A DNA stretch of 64,000 bases. Source: Cepaea nemoralis (taxonomy: Eukaryota > Mollusca > Gastropoda > Stylommatophora > Helicidae). Below the pieces are notes generated by a model. That model saw nothing but the letters and a program-made list of their open reading frames with translations. It searched no databases and was not told where the DNA came from. The position numbers and the translations under genes were made by a program. Position 1 is the first letter of the stretch. Each line of letters starts with the position of its first letter. Of the stretch, positions 43,617-58,260 are shown piece after piece. The stretch spans positions 1 through 64,000 of the forward strand of contig JACEFZ010027747.1 in the NCBI GenBank assembly GCA_014155875.1, read 5' to 3'.

Positions 43617-44165
43617 AGTACATTCACAATAATAAATTATACCACATATATTCTGCTGCAATAGTTATACTATGTATATTCAGAATAATAAATTCTACGA
43701 CATTTACTATGTTCCTAAAATTATACTACGTGTAATCAGAATAATAAATCATACCTCAATTATTCTGTTCTTAACGTTGTACTACGTATGTTTAGAACCA
43801 TAAATTATAACACATATATCCTGTTCCTCTAATTATACTACATATACTCATAATAATAAAACATACTACAATTATTCTGTTCCCAAAGTTATACTACGTA
43901 TGTTTAGAATCATACATTACACCACATATATTCTGTTCCTAAAATTATACTACCTATTCTCGGAATAATAAATCATTTCACAATTATTCTGTTCCCAAAG
44001 TTATACTACGTCTTTCGAATCATAAATTATATAACACATATTCTGTTCATAAAATTATATTACATATACTCAGAATAATAAATCATACCACATATATTCT
44101 GTTCCCAAAGTTGTACTACGTATGTTTAGAATAATAAATTACACAACATATATTCTGTGATAATA
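43617..44165. repeat. ~60-bp A+T-rich minisatellite with dimer order
   Basis: About nine units share AATAATAAAT, ACACATATATTCTGTTC and TTATACTAC. Alternate units differ (CAATTATTCTGTTCCCAAAG against CATATATTCTGTTCCTAAAA), giving a ~120-bp higher-order unit. Confidence 0.8.
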
Positions 44166-44174
44166 TTTTTCTTG

Positions 44175-44412
44175 CCGGTTCCGTGGCTAAGAGGTTACGG
44201 GCGCAGTTCATAATCTCGCATACCCGCGTTAGAAACACAGCTGAGAGAGATTTGGCAGCAGACCTACTCGCGTTGTTATTTTTACGAAATGGTATGGGTG
44301 ACGGTCGTTCAGAAAGTAACGGCAAACTACTGAACGTAAACTTGCCAACATATCACAACAGCAAAAATGCTGGTGTTGACTGCCACGTCCTGTAAAGGAT
44401 GTACAACTAACT
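44175..44412 (+). repeat. SINE S1, best-preserved plus copy
   Basis: The tRNA-like head CCGTGGCTAAGAGGTTACG has an A-box-like GTGGCTAAGAGG, and CGCGTTAGAAACA is a weakened B box. The core GTTCAGAAAGTAACGGCAAAC and the 3' end CCTGTAAAGGATG follow. Confidence 0.75.
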
Positions 44413-44814
44413 GTAATATTTTTCACAATCATCGTCAATATGGAGAGTTACGGCCCATATCACACGTAAAAGCTATAGCGCAAATGTTATAGATAAAAAG
44501 GAATTTAACGTAACATTTTTTTAAATCATTATCATCCTCACCATCATCAATTTCCTTGTCGACTGGCATGGGCGAACACGCTTCTCCGCATCTAGCGATC
44601 TCCAACATCATGTAACAATTCGTCCCCTGACACCCTCGCTTGCCTTGACACAAGAATGTCAATAATATTCTCACGCTGTCTTCCCCTAACTCTCTTTCCA
44701 CAAATCTTTCCAGATGTCATAACATGTTCTAGTTTGAGTGTTCTCATAATGTGGCCACAAATAATGCCTGCCTCTTTATTATGTTAGTGATAAGTTGTCT
44801 TATTGTCTCAGTCT
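44413..44814. other. Unassigned sequence
   Basis: A minus-strand frame (44435-44701, 88 codons) has no family features. It may be part of the decayed LINE that follows, which runs on the same strand. Confidence 0.35.
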
Positions 44815-44878
44815 CTTTCAGGACATTTAAAGACGCTGATGTTAACAGCTATGTCCTGTAAAGGATATGCAACTAACT
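44815..44878 (+). repeat. SINE S1, 3' end only
   Basis: Only the last ~65 bp of the family is present (GATGTTAACAGCTATGTCC, AAAGGATATGCAACTAAC). It sits at the edge of a decayed LINE. Confidence 0.65.
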
Positions 44879-46100
44879 AATTCTGTTCTTTACTTCTGTG
44901 ATACATTCTCCATCTGATGTTATCCATGTGCCCAGATGTTTTACTTTCCACACTTACCTCAGCTTGACACGTTTATTCCAAGTGTGCATTTACACCCGAT
45001 TTGTTTCTTTGATATCCCATTACTTCTGTATTTCTATTATTAAAGATAAGGCCAATTTCCCCCCTCCAGTTTCTACAATTGTGCCCATCAGGTCCTGTAG
45101 TTCCTTCTAACTTGTTGCTATGAAGACAGTGTCTTCAACATAACATACACTATTCCTGATATATTTTATATAGAGCCCATTACATGCTCGTTGCATGATG
45201 AAAACAAATCAGGAGACAGTACACACCCTTGTCTGACACCTGTATGCACCGAAGTGTTACTAAATGCCTATTGTTTTTTTTATAACTGCTGTTTGATTCC
45301 AATATATGTTCTTTATTATTCGTAGATCTGTATCGTCAATGTTTAGTTGTTCTAATAGTTTAATTATTTCCTCAGGTTTCACACTGTGTCCTGAGAATTT
45401 AAATGGCATTGTTTGTGCCCTTTCTCTCTACACATCCACACTGTTTATCACTAATTTAGGGTTTAATCTGGTTTATTACTTCTCTTATAATTATTCTTAG
45501 CTTTGCTATGAAACTCATTATACTTATTGTGCGATGATCGTCGCATTCTATAGCGCCTGGTTTCTTTGGCTGAGCTATAAGAATATGGTTTTAATCAATC
45601 ACTTGAAATTAACCCACTATTTTAGATGTCATTTAGAAACTGTGTTGTTATTTCAATTCATAAATCTCCAAAGGCCTGAATTTCCTTTAACATAATGTAT
45701 GGTCTATCTTCTACTTCTGCGTTCATATGGAGTGCTTTTTTTTCTGACGTAGTTGCGTTGTGCCTGTTTACAGCAGAGCTGCGATACTTGCGTCTTTCAG
45801 CCGACACATGCGACTTATGCGGGCATTTGTTGACCGGGTTAACCTTCCCGGGATGTCTGGTCAGGTTGCCATTTCTTTCTTCAGGTAAAGTAGTGCTTCG
45901 TCAACTTCCGCAGCAAGTGTTAGTGGACCTTCGCCATTGTCTTGAATACCTACGTATATCCGTCCCCCAGTCATTGCATAGCTCTTCTATGTGTTCTCTC
46001 CATCTTTTTATGATCTCATCTTGTCTCTTAATATTGCGCCATTTCTAGATATTAAACATTCAGGGACATGTGCTGTTTTCTTACCTTTCAGAATATGTGT
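44879..46100 (-). pseudogene. Decayed LINE, RT region
   Basis: Minus-strand translation in several frames shows RT pieces in the right order: IIKRWREHIEELCND near 46000, QPKKPGAIECDDHRTISIMS near 45530-45590, IIKLLEQLNIDDTDLRIIKN near 45320-45380, and GVRQGCVLSPDLFS near 45210-45240. The catalytic box near 45135 is damaged (VEDTVFIA-like in place of YADDTVLIA). It is a relative of the LINE at 9548-11847, with many stops and indels. Confidence 0.75.
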
Positions 46101-46424
46101 TTGTTGGGGCAAGGAATTTTAGTCTTTACCGTGATTTCTCCCGGTCTCCATAAATATACGACAAATGGTATACTGTGTCGCTAGGTCTCCATACATGTAC
46201 GATATATGGCATACTTTAAATCGTGTGGTTTTCGTGTATATCCTATACAAACATGATCACAGTCACGTCTTTAATTAATCGAATCTTAAGTAGAGGTTCT
46301 CGCATGTGTATTTCATACCAAAAGCTATAGCACTATTATCTATATCACAATGACGACTCACATCATGCATACTGAACGGTTGAGGTCATATTGTCTACAG
46401 AAGTTATCGTTCGCACATTAATGT
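46101..46424. other. Unassigned sequence
   Basis: A short duplicated motif (GGTCTCCATA...TACGA) occurs at 46143 and 46187. Nothing else was recognised. Confidence 0.35.
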
Positions 46425-47245
46425 CAATTGTTATTACATGCAGATTTATTCTTATAGCAAACACGGCTGGCGGAATATTACATACCAAGAGCTATAGCAG
46501 ATTTATTCTTATACCAAACATGGCAGGATATTATATACCAAGAGCTATAGCAGATTTATTCTATAGCAAACATGGCAGGATATTATATACCAAGAGCTAT
46601 AGCAGATTTATACCATAGCAAACATGGCAGGACATTATATACCAAGAGCTATAGCAGATGTATTCTTATAGCAAACATAGATGGCAGGATATTATATATG
46701 AAGGGCTTTAGAAGATTTATTCTATCGCAAACGTAGCATGATAGTATATATCACGAGCTATAGCAGATTTTGTCTACATCAAACATGGCAGGGTATTATA
46801 TACCAAGAGCTATAGCAGATTTATTCATATAACAAACATAGATGGCAGGGTATTACATACCAAGAGCTATAGCAGATTTATTCATATAGCAAACATGGCT
46901 GGGTATTATATACCAAATACTAATGCAGATTTATTCGTATAGCAAACATAGATGGCAGGATATTACATACTAAAGCTATAGCAGATTTATTCTTATAGTA
47001 AACATGACAGGATGTTATATACCAAGAGCTGTAACAGATTTATTCACATAACAAACATAGATGGCAAAATATTATATACTAAAGCTATAGCAGATTTATT
47101 CTTATAGCAAACATGGCAGGATATTATATACCAAGAATTAAAGCAGATTTATTCTATAGCAAACATAGATGGCAGGATATTACATACTAAGAGCTTTAGC
47201 AGATTTATTCGTATAGCAAACGTAGATGGCAGGGTATTAAACACC
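46425..47245. repeat. ~53-bp minisatellite
   Basis: About 15 units of TATAGCAGATTTATTC, TAGCAAACATGGCAGG and ATATTATATACCAAGAGC, with a second type that carries an extra ATAGAT (AACATAGATGGCAGG). Confidence 0.85.
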
Positions 47246-47249
47246 AAGG

Positions 47250-47400
47250 AGCTGCGGTAATTCAGTGGCTAGACTCTGGCCTACTAGCCGGGTAGTCATC
47301 TGTTTCAATCACCCTTGAGGTGGACAAGTTCTCCATTGTCACGGTCTCTCGTGTGCACTTAGTCTAAACACGGGTGCCAGGAGAGGTTCGGGCGACGCGC
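47250..47400 (+). repeat. Possible tRNA-derived SINE head
   Basis: GGAGCTGCGGTAATTCAGTG followed by GGCTAGACTCTGG (A-box-like) and TGTTTCAATCACC (B-box-like) has the spacing of a tRNA-derived polymerase III promoter. No second copy of this type was found in the window. Confidence 0.4.
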
Positions 47401-48388
<988 letters not shown>

Positions 48389-48554
48389 CTCTCTCACACA
48401 CACACGTCATCAAACGATTACGATGTTCGTTAAAAACACTTGAAGTACATACAAGGGTCGTGTCCTTGATAGAGTCCAAGTGATGTAACGTACTTGTTAA
48501 TATATCCCTTGGGTGTCATCTTGCATGGAAAGTAAAATCGCTTTAAATTGTATG

Positions 48555-48725
48555 ACTTCTATCATGTGTATGACTTGTTGCTAAGTTGTGTTACTTGTAG
48601 CTTAGTTGGAAGACTTGTTGCTAAGTTGTACTACTTGTAGCTTAGTTGGAAGACTTGTTGCTAAGTTGTATTACTTGTAGCTTAGTTGGAAGACTTGGTG
48701 CTAAGTGGATGATTTGTCGCTAAGA
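48555..48725. repeat. 40-bp minisatellite
   Basis: About four units of GACTTGTTGCTAAGTTGTAC and TACTTGTAGCTTAGTTGGAA, with the last units diverged. Confidence 0.85.
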
Positions 48726-48804
48726 TGCCTATTGTCTAAATGAGGGGTTCCTACTGTCCGATTCAGAACAACTCTGGTCGTGAACTTTCCTCGTGCTAAC
48801 CATA

Positions 48805-49045
48805 ATTTTTGTCATTAGAGCTGGGGCATATAGAAAGAATGGAAGATAATAGGGAAACAAAACTCGCTTACACTCAAGAAATAAATGACCGTAGACCCCG
48901 AGGTAGACCAAGAAGACGGTGGAGAGATAATACATGTACAGACCTACAAGCACTTGGAATCAACGACTGGCAAGAGAAGGTCCACCAGAGAGACGAATGG
49001 AGACGGATTGTATCTGCAGCAAAGAACCTCAATGGCTCGGAATGC
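48805..49045 (+). pseudogene. LINE C-terminal tail fragment
   Basis: The translation gives LGHIERMEDN, then RRPRGRPRRRWRDN and DEWRRIVSAAKN. This is the typical end of LINE ORFs (RGRP-RRRW...W-RRIV). It is followed directly by a GAA run that may be its 3' tail (49047-49120). Confidence 0.8.
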
Positions 49046-49120
49046 TGAAGAAGAAGAAGAAGAAGAAGAAGAAGAAGAAGAAGAAGAGGGAAGAAGAAGA
49101 AGAAGGAGAAGAGTTCACCG
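49046..49120. repeat. (GAA)n tract
   Basis: Near-perfect GAA/AGA repeat after the LINE tail. Confidence 0.9.
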
Positions 49121-49124
49121 GCTT

Positions 49125-49530
49125 AGCCGCTTCACTGGCTTTCTGGGCATGTTAGGGATAGTATGTTTTCATTTGAACTATTGTGTCGTTAACTCTTTAC
49201 GTCTCGTATTTACGTCAGTGACTCTATCTGTATCCATGACAACATCAATACTACCTCGTCTTTCCAAGAGTGACTCTATCTGGATTCCTGACAACAGCAA
49301 TACTGTCTCGTCAGCATAACGATGTTTAGATAGTTATATTCCTTCGACAACAAAGGGATTATATTTTCCTGTTTATATTTCCTCTAACATTCCTTCACAT
49401 GTTTCAGTATACAAGTTAAACAAATAATGGAATACGATGCAACCATGTCTGACTTCCTGTTCTGTTTCGAACCAATGTGTGTTATCATATTTTCTCACTG
49501 TTGCCTTTTGTTCGCTATCATCATTCAAAA
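49125..49530 (-). pseudogene. LINE RT fragment
   Basis: On the minus strand ETEQEVRHGCIVFHYLFNLYT (49430-49490) corresponds to the RGVRQGCVLSPxLFNLYS block, and HRYADETVL near 49300-49325 to the YADDT catalytic box, with the second Asp changed to Glu. The two lie ~110 bp apart as in intact RTs. It is decayed. Confidence 0.7.
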
Positions 49531-49779
49531 AAAAAAAAATATGCGGCAACAGCAGACGGCAGTGATAACAGCATAGATAAAAGTTAACGTTATATCGGTG
49601 ATGCCTTGAACAAGTGCAACAGCTCATAAATAAATATCAGATGGGAGACTTTCATTCCAAAGATGTACATCAACAACATGGATACACAGTAGACAAATAT
49701 GGGCTAGGAGAGCGCAATGAAAGAGGAGGCCGACTTACACAGTGACCAAAAGAGCTTGGAGTGATTATTGGAAACATCT
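49531..49779. other. Unassigned short spacer
   Basis: Includes an A run (49528-49540). No family recognised. Confidence 0.3.
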
Positions 49780-50340
49780 GGTGTCAACAACATGCAAGGA
49801 GATTATGGACAATAAGATCAGAGACCAGAATAATTACATCCTCGTCAACAGAAGATTTCGAAATGCCTTAACATTTGCAAAAACTATACCAAATGCAGTA
49901 ATCATAGATTAATTATAGCAATATACATATAAGTTAAAGAATGTAAAATATACCAAGAAAAGTTAAATTTGATGTATGTGCATTAGAGAAAGAGGAGATT
50001 CAGATGCATCCAAGACAGAAATAAAGAATAGATATGATGCAAATAAGATAAAATGTCTGACCTTGCAGGAACAGGGAAAATAATTGAAGATGACAGGCGG
50101 TAATAAATGGATGAATGAAAACATATTTTAACTAATGGAAATAAGTAGAGAGAGAGAAATAGCAACGGCATATATGTCAAGATATTCAAAATAAAATTAG
50201 AATATTCTGAAAAGAGGGAAAAGAAGCACGGATTGAGGAACATTAAAAAAAAACCTGAAAAAATAAACAACACGAGAAATATCAAATTAATGCACAAAAG
50301 ACTGACTGACCCCATTACCAAAAGAACAGCTACACCAGCG
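49780..50340 (+). pseudogene. Decayed LINE, endonuclease-linker region
   Basis: Nucleotide blocks match the LINE at 9570-10200 in order: GAGATTATGGACA, AATTACATCCTCGTCA, TTTCGAAATGCCTTAACA, CCAAATGCAG, then AATTAATGCACAAAAGA. The intervening sequence is eroded. No usable frame is left. Confidence 0.7.
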
Positions 50341-50359
50341 TGATGACTGCACACCAAAT

Positions 50360-50680
50360 AAACCAAACACATCATGGACAAGGCTCACATTTGAAATATA
50401 TGGTCAGAATACTCGACGATCACAGGATCAAGATCTGGAGGACTCGTGCATACTTGAAAACAAGTGCAGATGAGCAGTACTCTCTGCATCAAGCTATGTT
50501 AAAACAAAATGGTGAGATACCAACGAGGGGCAAATCATTGATGGGTCTGGCGAAAGATATTGTCAGGCAGATCTGCAGTCTTACCAGTATCAACCCCGGC
50601 ATGGAATGGGTGCCAAGGACGACAAATACAATCTTGGCGACATTTTTCACCGAAGGGTAGGACGCATGAGACTGAATAAA
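50360..50680 (+). pseudogene. Jockey-like LINE fragment
   Basis: DDHRIKIWRTRAYLKTSADE followed by RGKSLMGLAKDI matches the C-terminal part of the minus-strand LINE at 1219-1656 (HRIKIWRARAFLKISADE, RGKSWMG). Only ~100 codons are left. It directly follows a fragment of the other LINE family, a pairing also seen at 2530. Confidence 0.75.
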
Positions 50681-51149
50681 CACACGCGCGGGGATCGTCT
50701 GTCTGTGGCAAAACTATGCACGTAGAAACTGGGCAATCGAAGTGCCAATTGTCCACTGTATAGCGAGCTAAGAAACATACACTGGCCGAATAGATTAATA
50801 CCAAACCCCAAGTTGTATGGATCTAAGGAGGCACTCCAAAAACAGCCGGGTTCATCATAGGACCTCTACTAACGGCGCACCTATCAAAAGTACGAAAGTA
50901 AGCAAAAAGAGGAGAAGGAGCAGGACGAGGAAAAAGAGAAAGAGTAAGAAAAGATGAAGAAGAAGACGAAGAAGAAGTTGAAGAAGAAGAAGAAGTAGAA
51001 GAATATTTATACATTGAAAGAACGCTTTTATTAGTTCAAAACCAATCGTCGTTGCTCTTCGCGGGGCGCAGTGTTCCCACTCGTGACTCTGGATAACTTT
51101 TTGCTGATCGCATGGCCTTATGTGCCGGCGACGCATCTTTCAAATGTCT
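50681..51149. other. Unassigned, with GAA-rich tract
   Basis: 50900-51000 is an imperfect GAA/AAG tract. Nothing else recognised. Confidence 0.4.
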
Positions 51150-52340
51150 GCCCTATCAAATGTTGACTAACACGAAATGGAACACTTGGCTAGGAATCCA
51201 TTACATGGAAGTCCAAAGCGGAAGCTTGCCGATGGGATGTTGTCTCACTAAAACGATATGGAACGCTTGGCTAGCGAATCCATCACGTAGAAGTCCGAAG
51301 TGAAAACTGCAGAGTAGATGCCGTCTGCAGACTAAGGTGGAAGAACGTCTCATTAACACGAAATGGAACGCTAGGCTAACGAATCCATTACGTGGAAGTC
51401 CGAAGCGAAAGCTTGCTGAGTGGATGTCGTCTGCAGACTGACCGTTCCTGGTTTGCGTGGGGAGCGGCCAGTGGCAAACGAAATACCAAATACATGGAAG
51501 TGCGGAATTAAAGCAGCCATGAGCAGGACGTGACGATTCCTTGGGTGAACCCATTCTCAGAGCGCTATGTGCCGGTTCTGCAATAATGGAAGCCTGCTTG
51601 GATGGCGGGGAATGCCCATGTTCTGCCCCTAACTTCCCTTGAGGGTTAACCGTGATGTCTTTGGCCGTTCTACCTTGACCAGCTGAGATGTGGGCGTCAC
51701 CATAACAGAATATCCCTCGAATTCCCAGGAAGGCTAACTGGTTTTTAAAAAAAAAACGCCTGCGGATGTCGGATGTGCTGGTCTAAAGTTTGCAAATAAA
51801 TTGGCACAACACAAAAAGGTCCGAGTGAAATGCCCCTCGTGCTCGGAACAGCTCTGATTATCTTGTCTTCCGAGCACAGCGTCCGGCACATGTCTGAACC
51901 GAAAGCTCACTGAGTGGACGCCGTCTGCAGACCGACTGTTCCTGGTTTGTGCAGGGAGCTGCCTGTGGCGAACGGAATGCCCAATTCATGGAAGTGAGGA
52001 TTTAAAGTAGCTATGTGCAGAACGTGGCAATTCCTTGGGTGAGACCAGTACCAGAGCGTTATGTATCGGCTCTGCAATTATGGAAACCTCCTTGGATGGT
52101 GGTAAATACCCATTGACTACCCCTGCCTTCCCTTGAGGGTTGACCGTGAAGTCTTCGACCGTTCTAACTTGACTAGCTGGGATGTGGACGGCACCACAAC
52201 AGTGAAAGTCCCCCATGACGGCTAACCTGGTTTTAAAAAACGCCCGTAAAAGTCGGATGTGATAGCCTAAGGGTTTTGGCTCACGGGTCATAACGAGACA
52301 CACCGCAATTACGTCTGAAAAATAAAAAAACTCCGGATGA
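51150..52340. repeat. Local duplications of unknown coding-like sequence
   Basis: 51395-51740 and 51900-52240 are direct copies (GTCTGCAGAC, GTTCCTGGTTTG, GATTCCTTGGGTGA, TTCCCTTGAGGGTT). A shorter unit (AACACGAAATGGAACGC, GGCTAGGAATCCATTAC) repeats at 51170, 51250 and 51357. On the minus strand the second copy reads LAVMGDFHCC and VNPQGKAGVVNGYLPPSKEV. The first could be a LINE endonuclease GDF block, but the rest is not recognised. Confidence 0.55.
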
Positions 52341-52734
52341 ACGCACAAGAAGAAGGAGGAGATATTTATATATCTTCAATAATGGCACCTGAAATGCATC
52401 TGTTCACAGGTGAAAAAAAAGTGAAATGAAGGAATAATTATTATTCTTGTGGCCCATTGAGAAATGAGAAATTAGGATGGACATTAGAATTAAGGTGAGA
52501 AATAAGGGAGGAATTACAGGTGATAGTTGGTCAAACGTCTTCGAACGATATCCATAAAACATTAAGTGCTAAGTGATTGGTCAGTCCAACTGATCCTCAC
52601 TGAATGGGAACGCGAAATTTCCGCGGTAAAGAGATCATCGCTGTACTGATAATACTAACCGTCGTATATCGTTTGTTCGCCGAAAACATGTTCCCGTTAA
52701 CAATGTTCTTTTCTACCTACATACGAGATGCGTG
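52341..52734. other. Unassigned sequence
   Basis: No ORF or repeat was recognised. Confidence 0.35.
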
Positions 52735-52850
52735 AAAGGCACATGTCGAGTCCATGAAAGGCACATGTCGAGTCCATGAAAGGCACATGTCGAGTCCATG
52801 AAAGGCACATGTCGAGTCCATGAAAGGCACATGTCGAGTCCATGAAAAGG
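52735..52850. repeat. 22-bp minisatellite
   Basis: Five almost identical copies of ATGAAAGGCACATGTCGAGT plus CC. Confidence 0.9.
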
Positions 52851-54596
<1,746 letters not shown>

Positions 54597-56225
54597 AGCT
54601 CCAGCCAAAGCAATAGGTGATGTGTTAGTGTTAGAAACGTAGTACATCCAGCCACAGTAGTAGGAGATGTGTTATAATTAGAAACATAGTGCATCCAGCC
54701 AAAGTACTAGGAGATGTGTTATAATTAGAAACATAGTGCATCCAGCCAAAGTACTAGGAGATGTGTTATAATTAGAAACATAGTGCATCCAGCCAAAGTA
54801 CTAGGAGATGTGTTAGGGTTAGAAACGTAGTACATCCAGCCAAAGTAGTAGAAGATTTGTTATAATTAGAAACATAGTACATCCAGCCAAAGTAGTAGAA
54901 GATTTGTTATAATTAGAAACATAGTACATCCAGCCAAAGTAGTAGAAGATTTGTTATAATTAGAAACATAGTACATCCAGCCAAAGTAGTAGAAGATTTG
55001 TTATAATTAGAAAAGTAGCACATCCAGCCAAAGTAGTAGAAGATTTGTTATAATTAGAAAAATAGTACATCCAGCCAAAGTAGTAGAAGATTTGTTATAA
55101 TTAGAAAAGTAGCACATCCAGCCAAAGTAGTAGAAGATTTGTTATAATTAGAAAAGTAGCACATCCAACCAAAGTAGTAGAAGATTTGTTATAATTAGAA
55201 AAGTAGCACATCCAACCAAAGTAGTAGAAGATTTGTTATAATTAGAAAAGTAGCACATCCAACCAAAGTAGTAGAAGATGTGTTATAATTAGACAAGTAG
55301 CACATCCAGCCAAAGTAGTAGAAGATGTGTTATAATTAGAAACATAGTACATCCAACCAAAGTACTAGGAGATGTGTTATAATTAGAAAAGTAGCACATC
55401 CAACCAAAGTACTAGGAGATGTGTTATAATTAGAAACATAGTGCATCCAACCAAAGTACTAGGAGATGTGTTATAATTAGAAACATAGTGCATCCAGCCA
55501 AAGTACTAGGAGATGTGTTATAATTAGAAACATAGTGCATCCAACCAAAGTACTAGGAGATGTGTTATAATTAGAAACATAGTGCATCCAGCCAAAGTAC
55601 TAGGAGATGTGTTATAATTAGAAACATAGTGCATCCAGCCAAAGTACTAGGAGATGTGTTATAATTAGAAACATAGTGCATCCAGCCAAAGTACTAGGAG
55701 ATGTGTTATAATTAGAAACATAGTGCATCCAACCAAAGTACTAGGAGATGTGTTATAATTAGAAACATAGTGCATCCAGCCAAAGTACTAGGAGATGTGT
55801 TATAATTAGAAACATAGTGCATCCAGCCAAAGTACTAGGAGATGTGTTATAATTAGAAACATAGTGCATCCAACCAAAGTACTAGGAGATGTGTTATAAT
55901 TAGAAACATAGTGCATCCAGCCAAAGTACTAGGAGATGTGTTATAATTAGAAACATAGTGCATCCAGCCAAAGTACTAGGAGATGTGTTATAATTAGAAA
56001 CATAGTGCATCCAACCAAAGTACTAGGAGATGTGTTATAATTAGAAACATAGTGCATCCAACCAAAGTACTAGGAGATGTGTTACTGATGAGAAATGTAG
56101 GACATCCAGCCAATGTAGTAACAATTGTGTTAGAGTTTAGAAAAGAAATACACCCATTCAAAGCAGTAGCAATTGTGGTAGAGTAGAGAAATGTAGTAAA
56201 TCCATCCAAAGCAGTAGGAGATATT
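54597..56225. repeat. 47-bp minisatellite, ~34 units in blocks
   Basis: The unit contains AGCCAAAGTACTAGGAGATG, TGTTATAATTAGAAACATAG and TGCATCC. Two versions occur in blocks: type A (TACTAGGAGATGTG, ACATAGTGC) at 54650-54810 and 55330-56090, and type B (TAGTAGAAGATTTG, AAAGTAGCAC) at 54830-55310. The edges are more diverged than the middle, as expected if the array grows from inside. The spacing is constant and there are no spacers. Confidence 0.95.
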
Positions 56226-56372
56226 GAACCGCTTCTAAAGTACGGAAGTCAATTGTTGACAATCAACAAATAAATATGGAATACTAAGATCTATATGTTA
56301 TGCCAGAGAAAAACAAAATCTGAAACGCCACAGAGGGAAAACAATGAAGAAATAAATTCCTCTCGAAATTAT

Positions 56373-56455
56373 CTTATCTTATCTTATCTTATCTTATCTT
56401 ATCTTAATCTAATCTAATCTAATCTAATCTTATCTAATCTAATCTCTCTCTGTCT
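56373..56455. repeat. (ATCTT)n / (ATCTA)n microsatellite
   Basis: Pentamer repeats of TTATC then TAATC type, leading into the CTGT-rich tract. Confidence 0.9.
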
Positions 56456-56985
56456 CTCTATCTCTCTGTGTCTGTCTGTCTGTCTGCCTGTCTGTCTTTC
56501 TGTCTGTCTGTTTGCCTGCCTGGCTGGCTGGCTGGTGGGCGGGCGGGCGTCCGTCCGTCCGTCCGTACATCCCTCAGTCTGTTTGCGAGTCTGCCTGTCT
56601 TTTCGTCCATCCTTCGGACTGTCAGCCTGCCTGCCTATCTGTTTACCTATGTACCTGTCCTTTCACCTGAATGTCTGTCTGCCAGCCTGCCTGCTTGCCC
56701 ATATGTCTGTCTGCCTGCATGCCAACCTGCCTACATACCTGTAGGTCTGTCTCTCTGCCTTTATATGCATATCTCTGTCTGCCTGACTGCTTGCCTACCT
56801 ACTACCGTCTGTCTGTCTTTTCGTCCAAACTTCTGTCTGTCAGTTCGTCCGTCCGTCTCTCTGCTTGCCCGCTACCTGCATGTATGCCTGTCTCTCAATC
56901 TGTTTATCTTCACTGTATGCCTTTCTGCATGTCTATCTGTCTTCCACCCGCCTGTCTGCCTGTCTGTCTGTGCTTGTGCAATTTA
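56456..56985. repeat. Imperfect (CTGT/CTGC)n tract
   Basis: Tetranucleotide-derived sequence with CTGTCTGTCTG, CTGCCTGCCTG and CCGTCCGTCC variants. The 172- and 112-codon frames (CLSACLS type) arise from it and are not genes. Confidence 0.9.
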
Positions 56986-57555
56986 AAAAGTAGTCTGACG
57001 GTGGTGTGACACTATAATAGACCGCACCGCATCCGGAAGTCTGGAATCAATTCTCCAGAACAGATGCAGCCATGTTTTTCTCGTCTGCTTTAATAGATCT
57101 GTTTCTCTTCTTCTCTTTCTTTCTGTGTAAATATCCGTACAATAGAAAGACGCGAGCACCGTGGCTGCAGTTTGAATCTCTCTTCACAAGGGAGACCACT
57201 TTACAATCTCAATTAATTAAATGTAACAGCTTATGCTTTTCTCCCCACTTCTACCTTCCCCTCCCCTCCAACCCCGTCTCTCTGTCTTTCTCTTCTCGTC
57301 TAGTCTGTTTTTCTCCTCTCTCTCCCCTCTCTCCTCTGTCTCCCCCTCTCGAGCTCTCCGAACTCTGTCTACCCATCTCTTCTCTCTGCCCCCTGTCTCA
57401 TTCTCCCTCACCCGTACACACTATCTTTAAATGTCTCTGCAGTAAGGCAGTCTATGTAAATGGTTTCAGCTTGTCCACAAGCACTATTACAAACAAATAT
57501 TATATTAATATCCTTGTCACGTGGATGTTGCCACTGGTGCAAGCTAGATCGAAGC
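56986..57555. other. Unassigned, with CT-rich stretch
   Basis: 57230-57420 is pyrimidine-rich and gives spurious SLSF-type frames. No gene recognised. Confidence 0.45.
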
Positions 57556-57730
57556 ATGCCCAACGCTGTGGCTAGCACTCTTGTTTAGCGACCCTGTGTG
57601 CATATGTTCAAATCCCCATCGATGTTTAATTAAGTACTGGACCTGTTTCCCAGGTCGCACTAGCCTGAAATGAGTACCATGAAATGTTCTGAAAAGAAAG
57701 GCGGCCGGCTTGATACTGACCCATCACTCA
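57556..57730 (+). repeat. Possible tRNA-derived SINE
   Basis: GCTGTGGCTAGCACTC (A-box-like) is followed ~35 bp later by ATGTTCAAATCCCC (B-box-like). The layout suits a tRNA head; the body is unlike S1 or S2. Confidence 0.45.
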
Positions 57731-57948
57731 CTGAGTGCTCATTGATCTATCCGAATATGGACCAGTATAACAGTGTAACTATTATAGTGATTATGCGGTC
57801 GGGGTTCAAGAATTGGCATAGCCAGGTCTAGAAATTAGATTTGGCAGATAATTAATGTGCAACTTAAAGAAAGGAAATTAGTAAGCAGTGCACGTCCAGC
57901 ACCATCGCTTGATGATGCGATGGCTATTTGCGTGGCTTGACAACAATC

Positions 57949-58244
57949 AATCAATCAATCATGCGCCATGCCGGAAAGCGTGGGCGGTCATGACTCGCCA
58001 TTTCACTCGATCACCAGTGTCGTGGATCAGCTCAGTGTTCCTGTCTCGTCCATGCCATGTGGCCAAGCCATCCACGTATTTTCCTCTCGTTCTGCCTCTT
58101 GGTCTGTTTCCTTCGATCTTGCCAGTTATCACCAAGTTCTCCAATCCATTTCTTCTCATAACATGTCCAAAAAATGTTGACTGTCTACGTCTAATTTCTC
58201 TTATCAGTTACGATGTTCATTTGTCTCCTGTAGTACTTGGTCAT
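57949..58244 (-). mobile_element. 3' fragment of the 9.5-kb-type LINE, with 16-bp target duplication
   Basis: Minus-strand translation gives MRRNGLENLVITGKIEGNRP, then YVDGLATWHGRDRNTELIHD, nearly the same as the C-terminus encoded at 11637-11830. The 3' end carries a (GATT)n tail. TGGCTTGACAACAATC flanks both sides (57933-57948 and 58245-58260), a clean 16-bp target duplication. It is a heavily 5'-truncated insertion of ~300 bp. Confidence 0.9.
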
Positions 58245-58260
58245 TGGCTTGACAACAATC

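Noticed and set aside
54597..56225. CRISPR-like regular array
   Set aside because: Units are contiguous 47-bp copies with no unique spacers, and the context is an animal genome.
56468..57009. 172- and 112-aa Cys/Leu-rich ORFs
   Set aside because: They derive from the CTGT/CTGC microsatellite and keep open only because stops are rare in that repeat.
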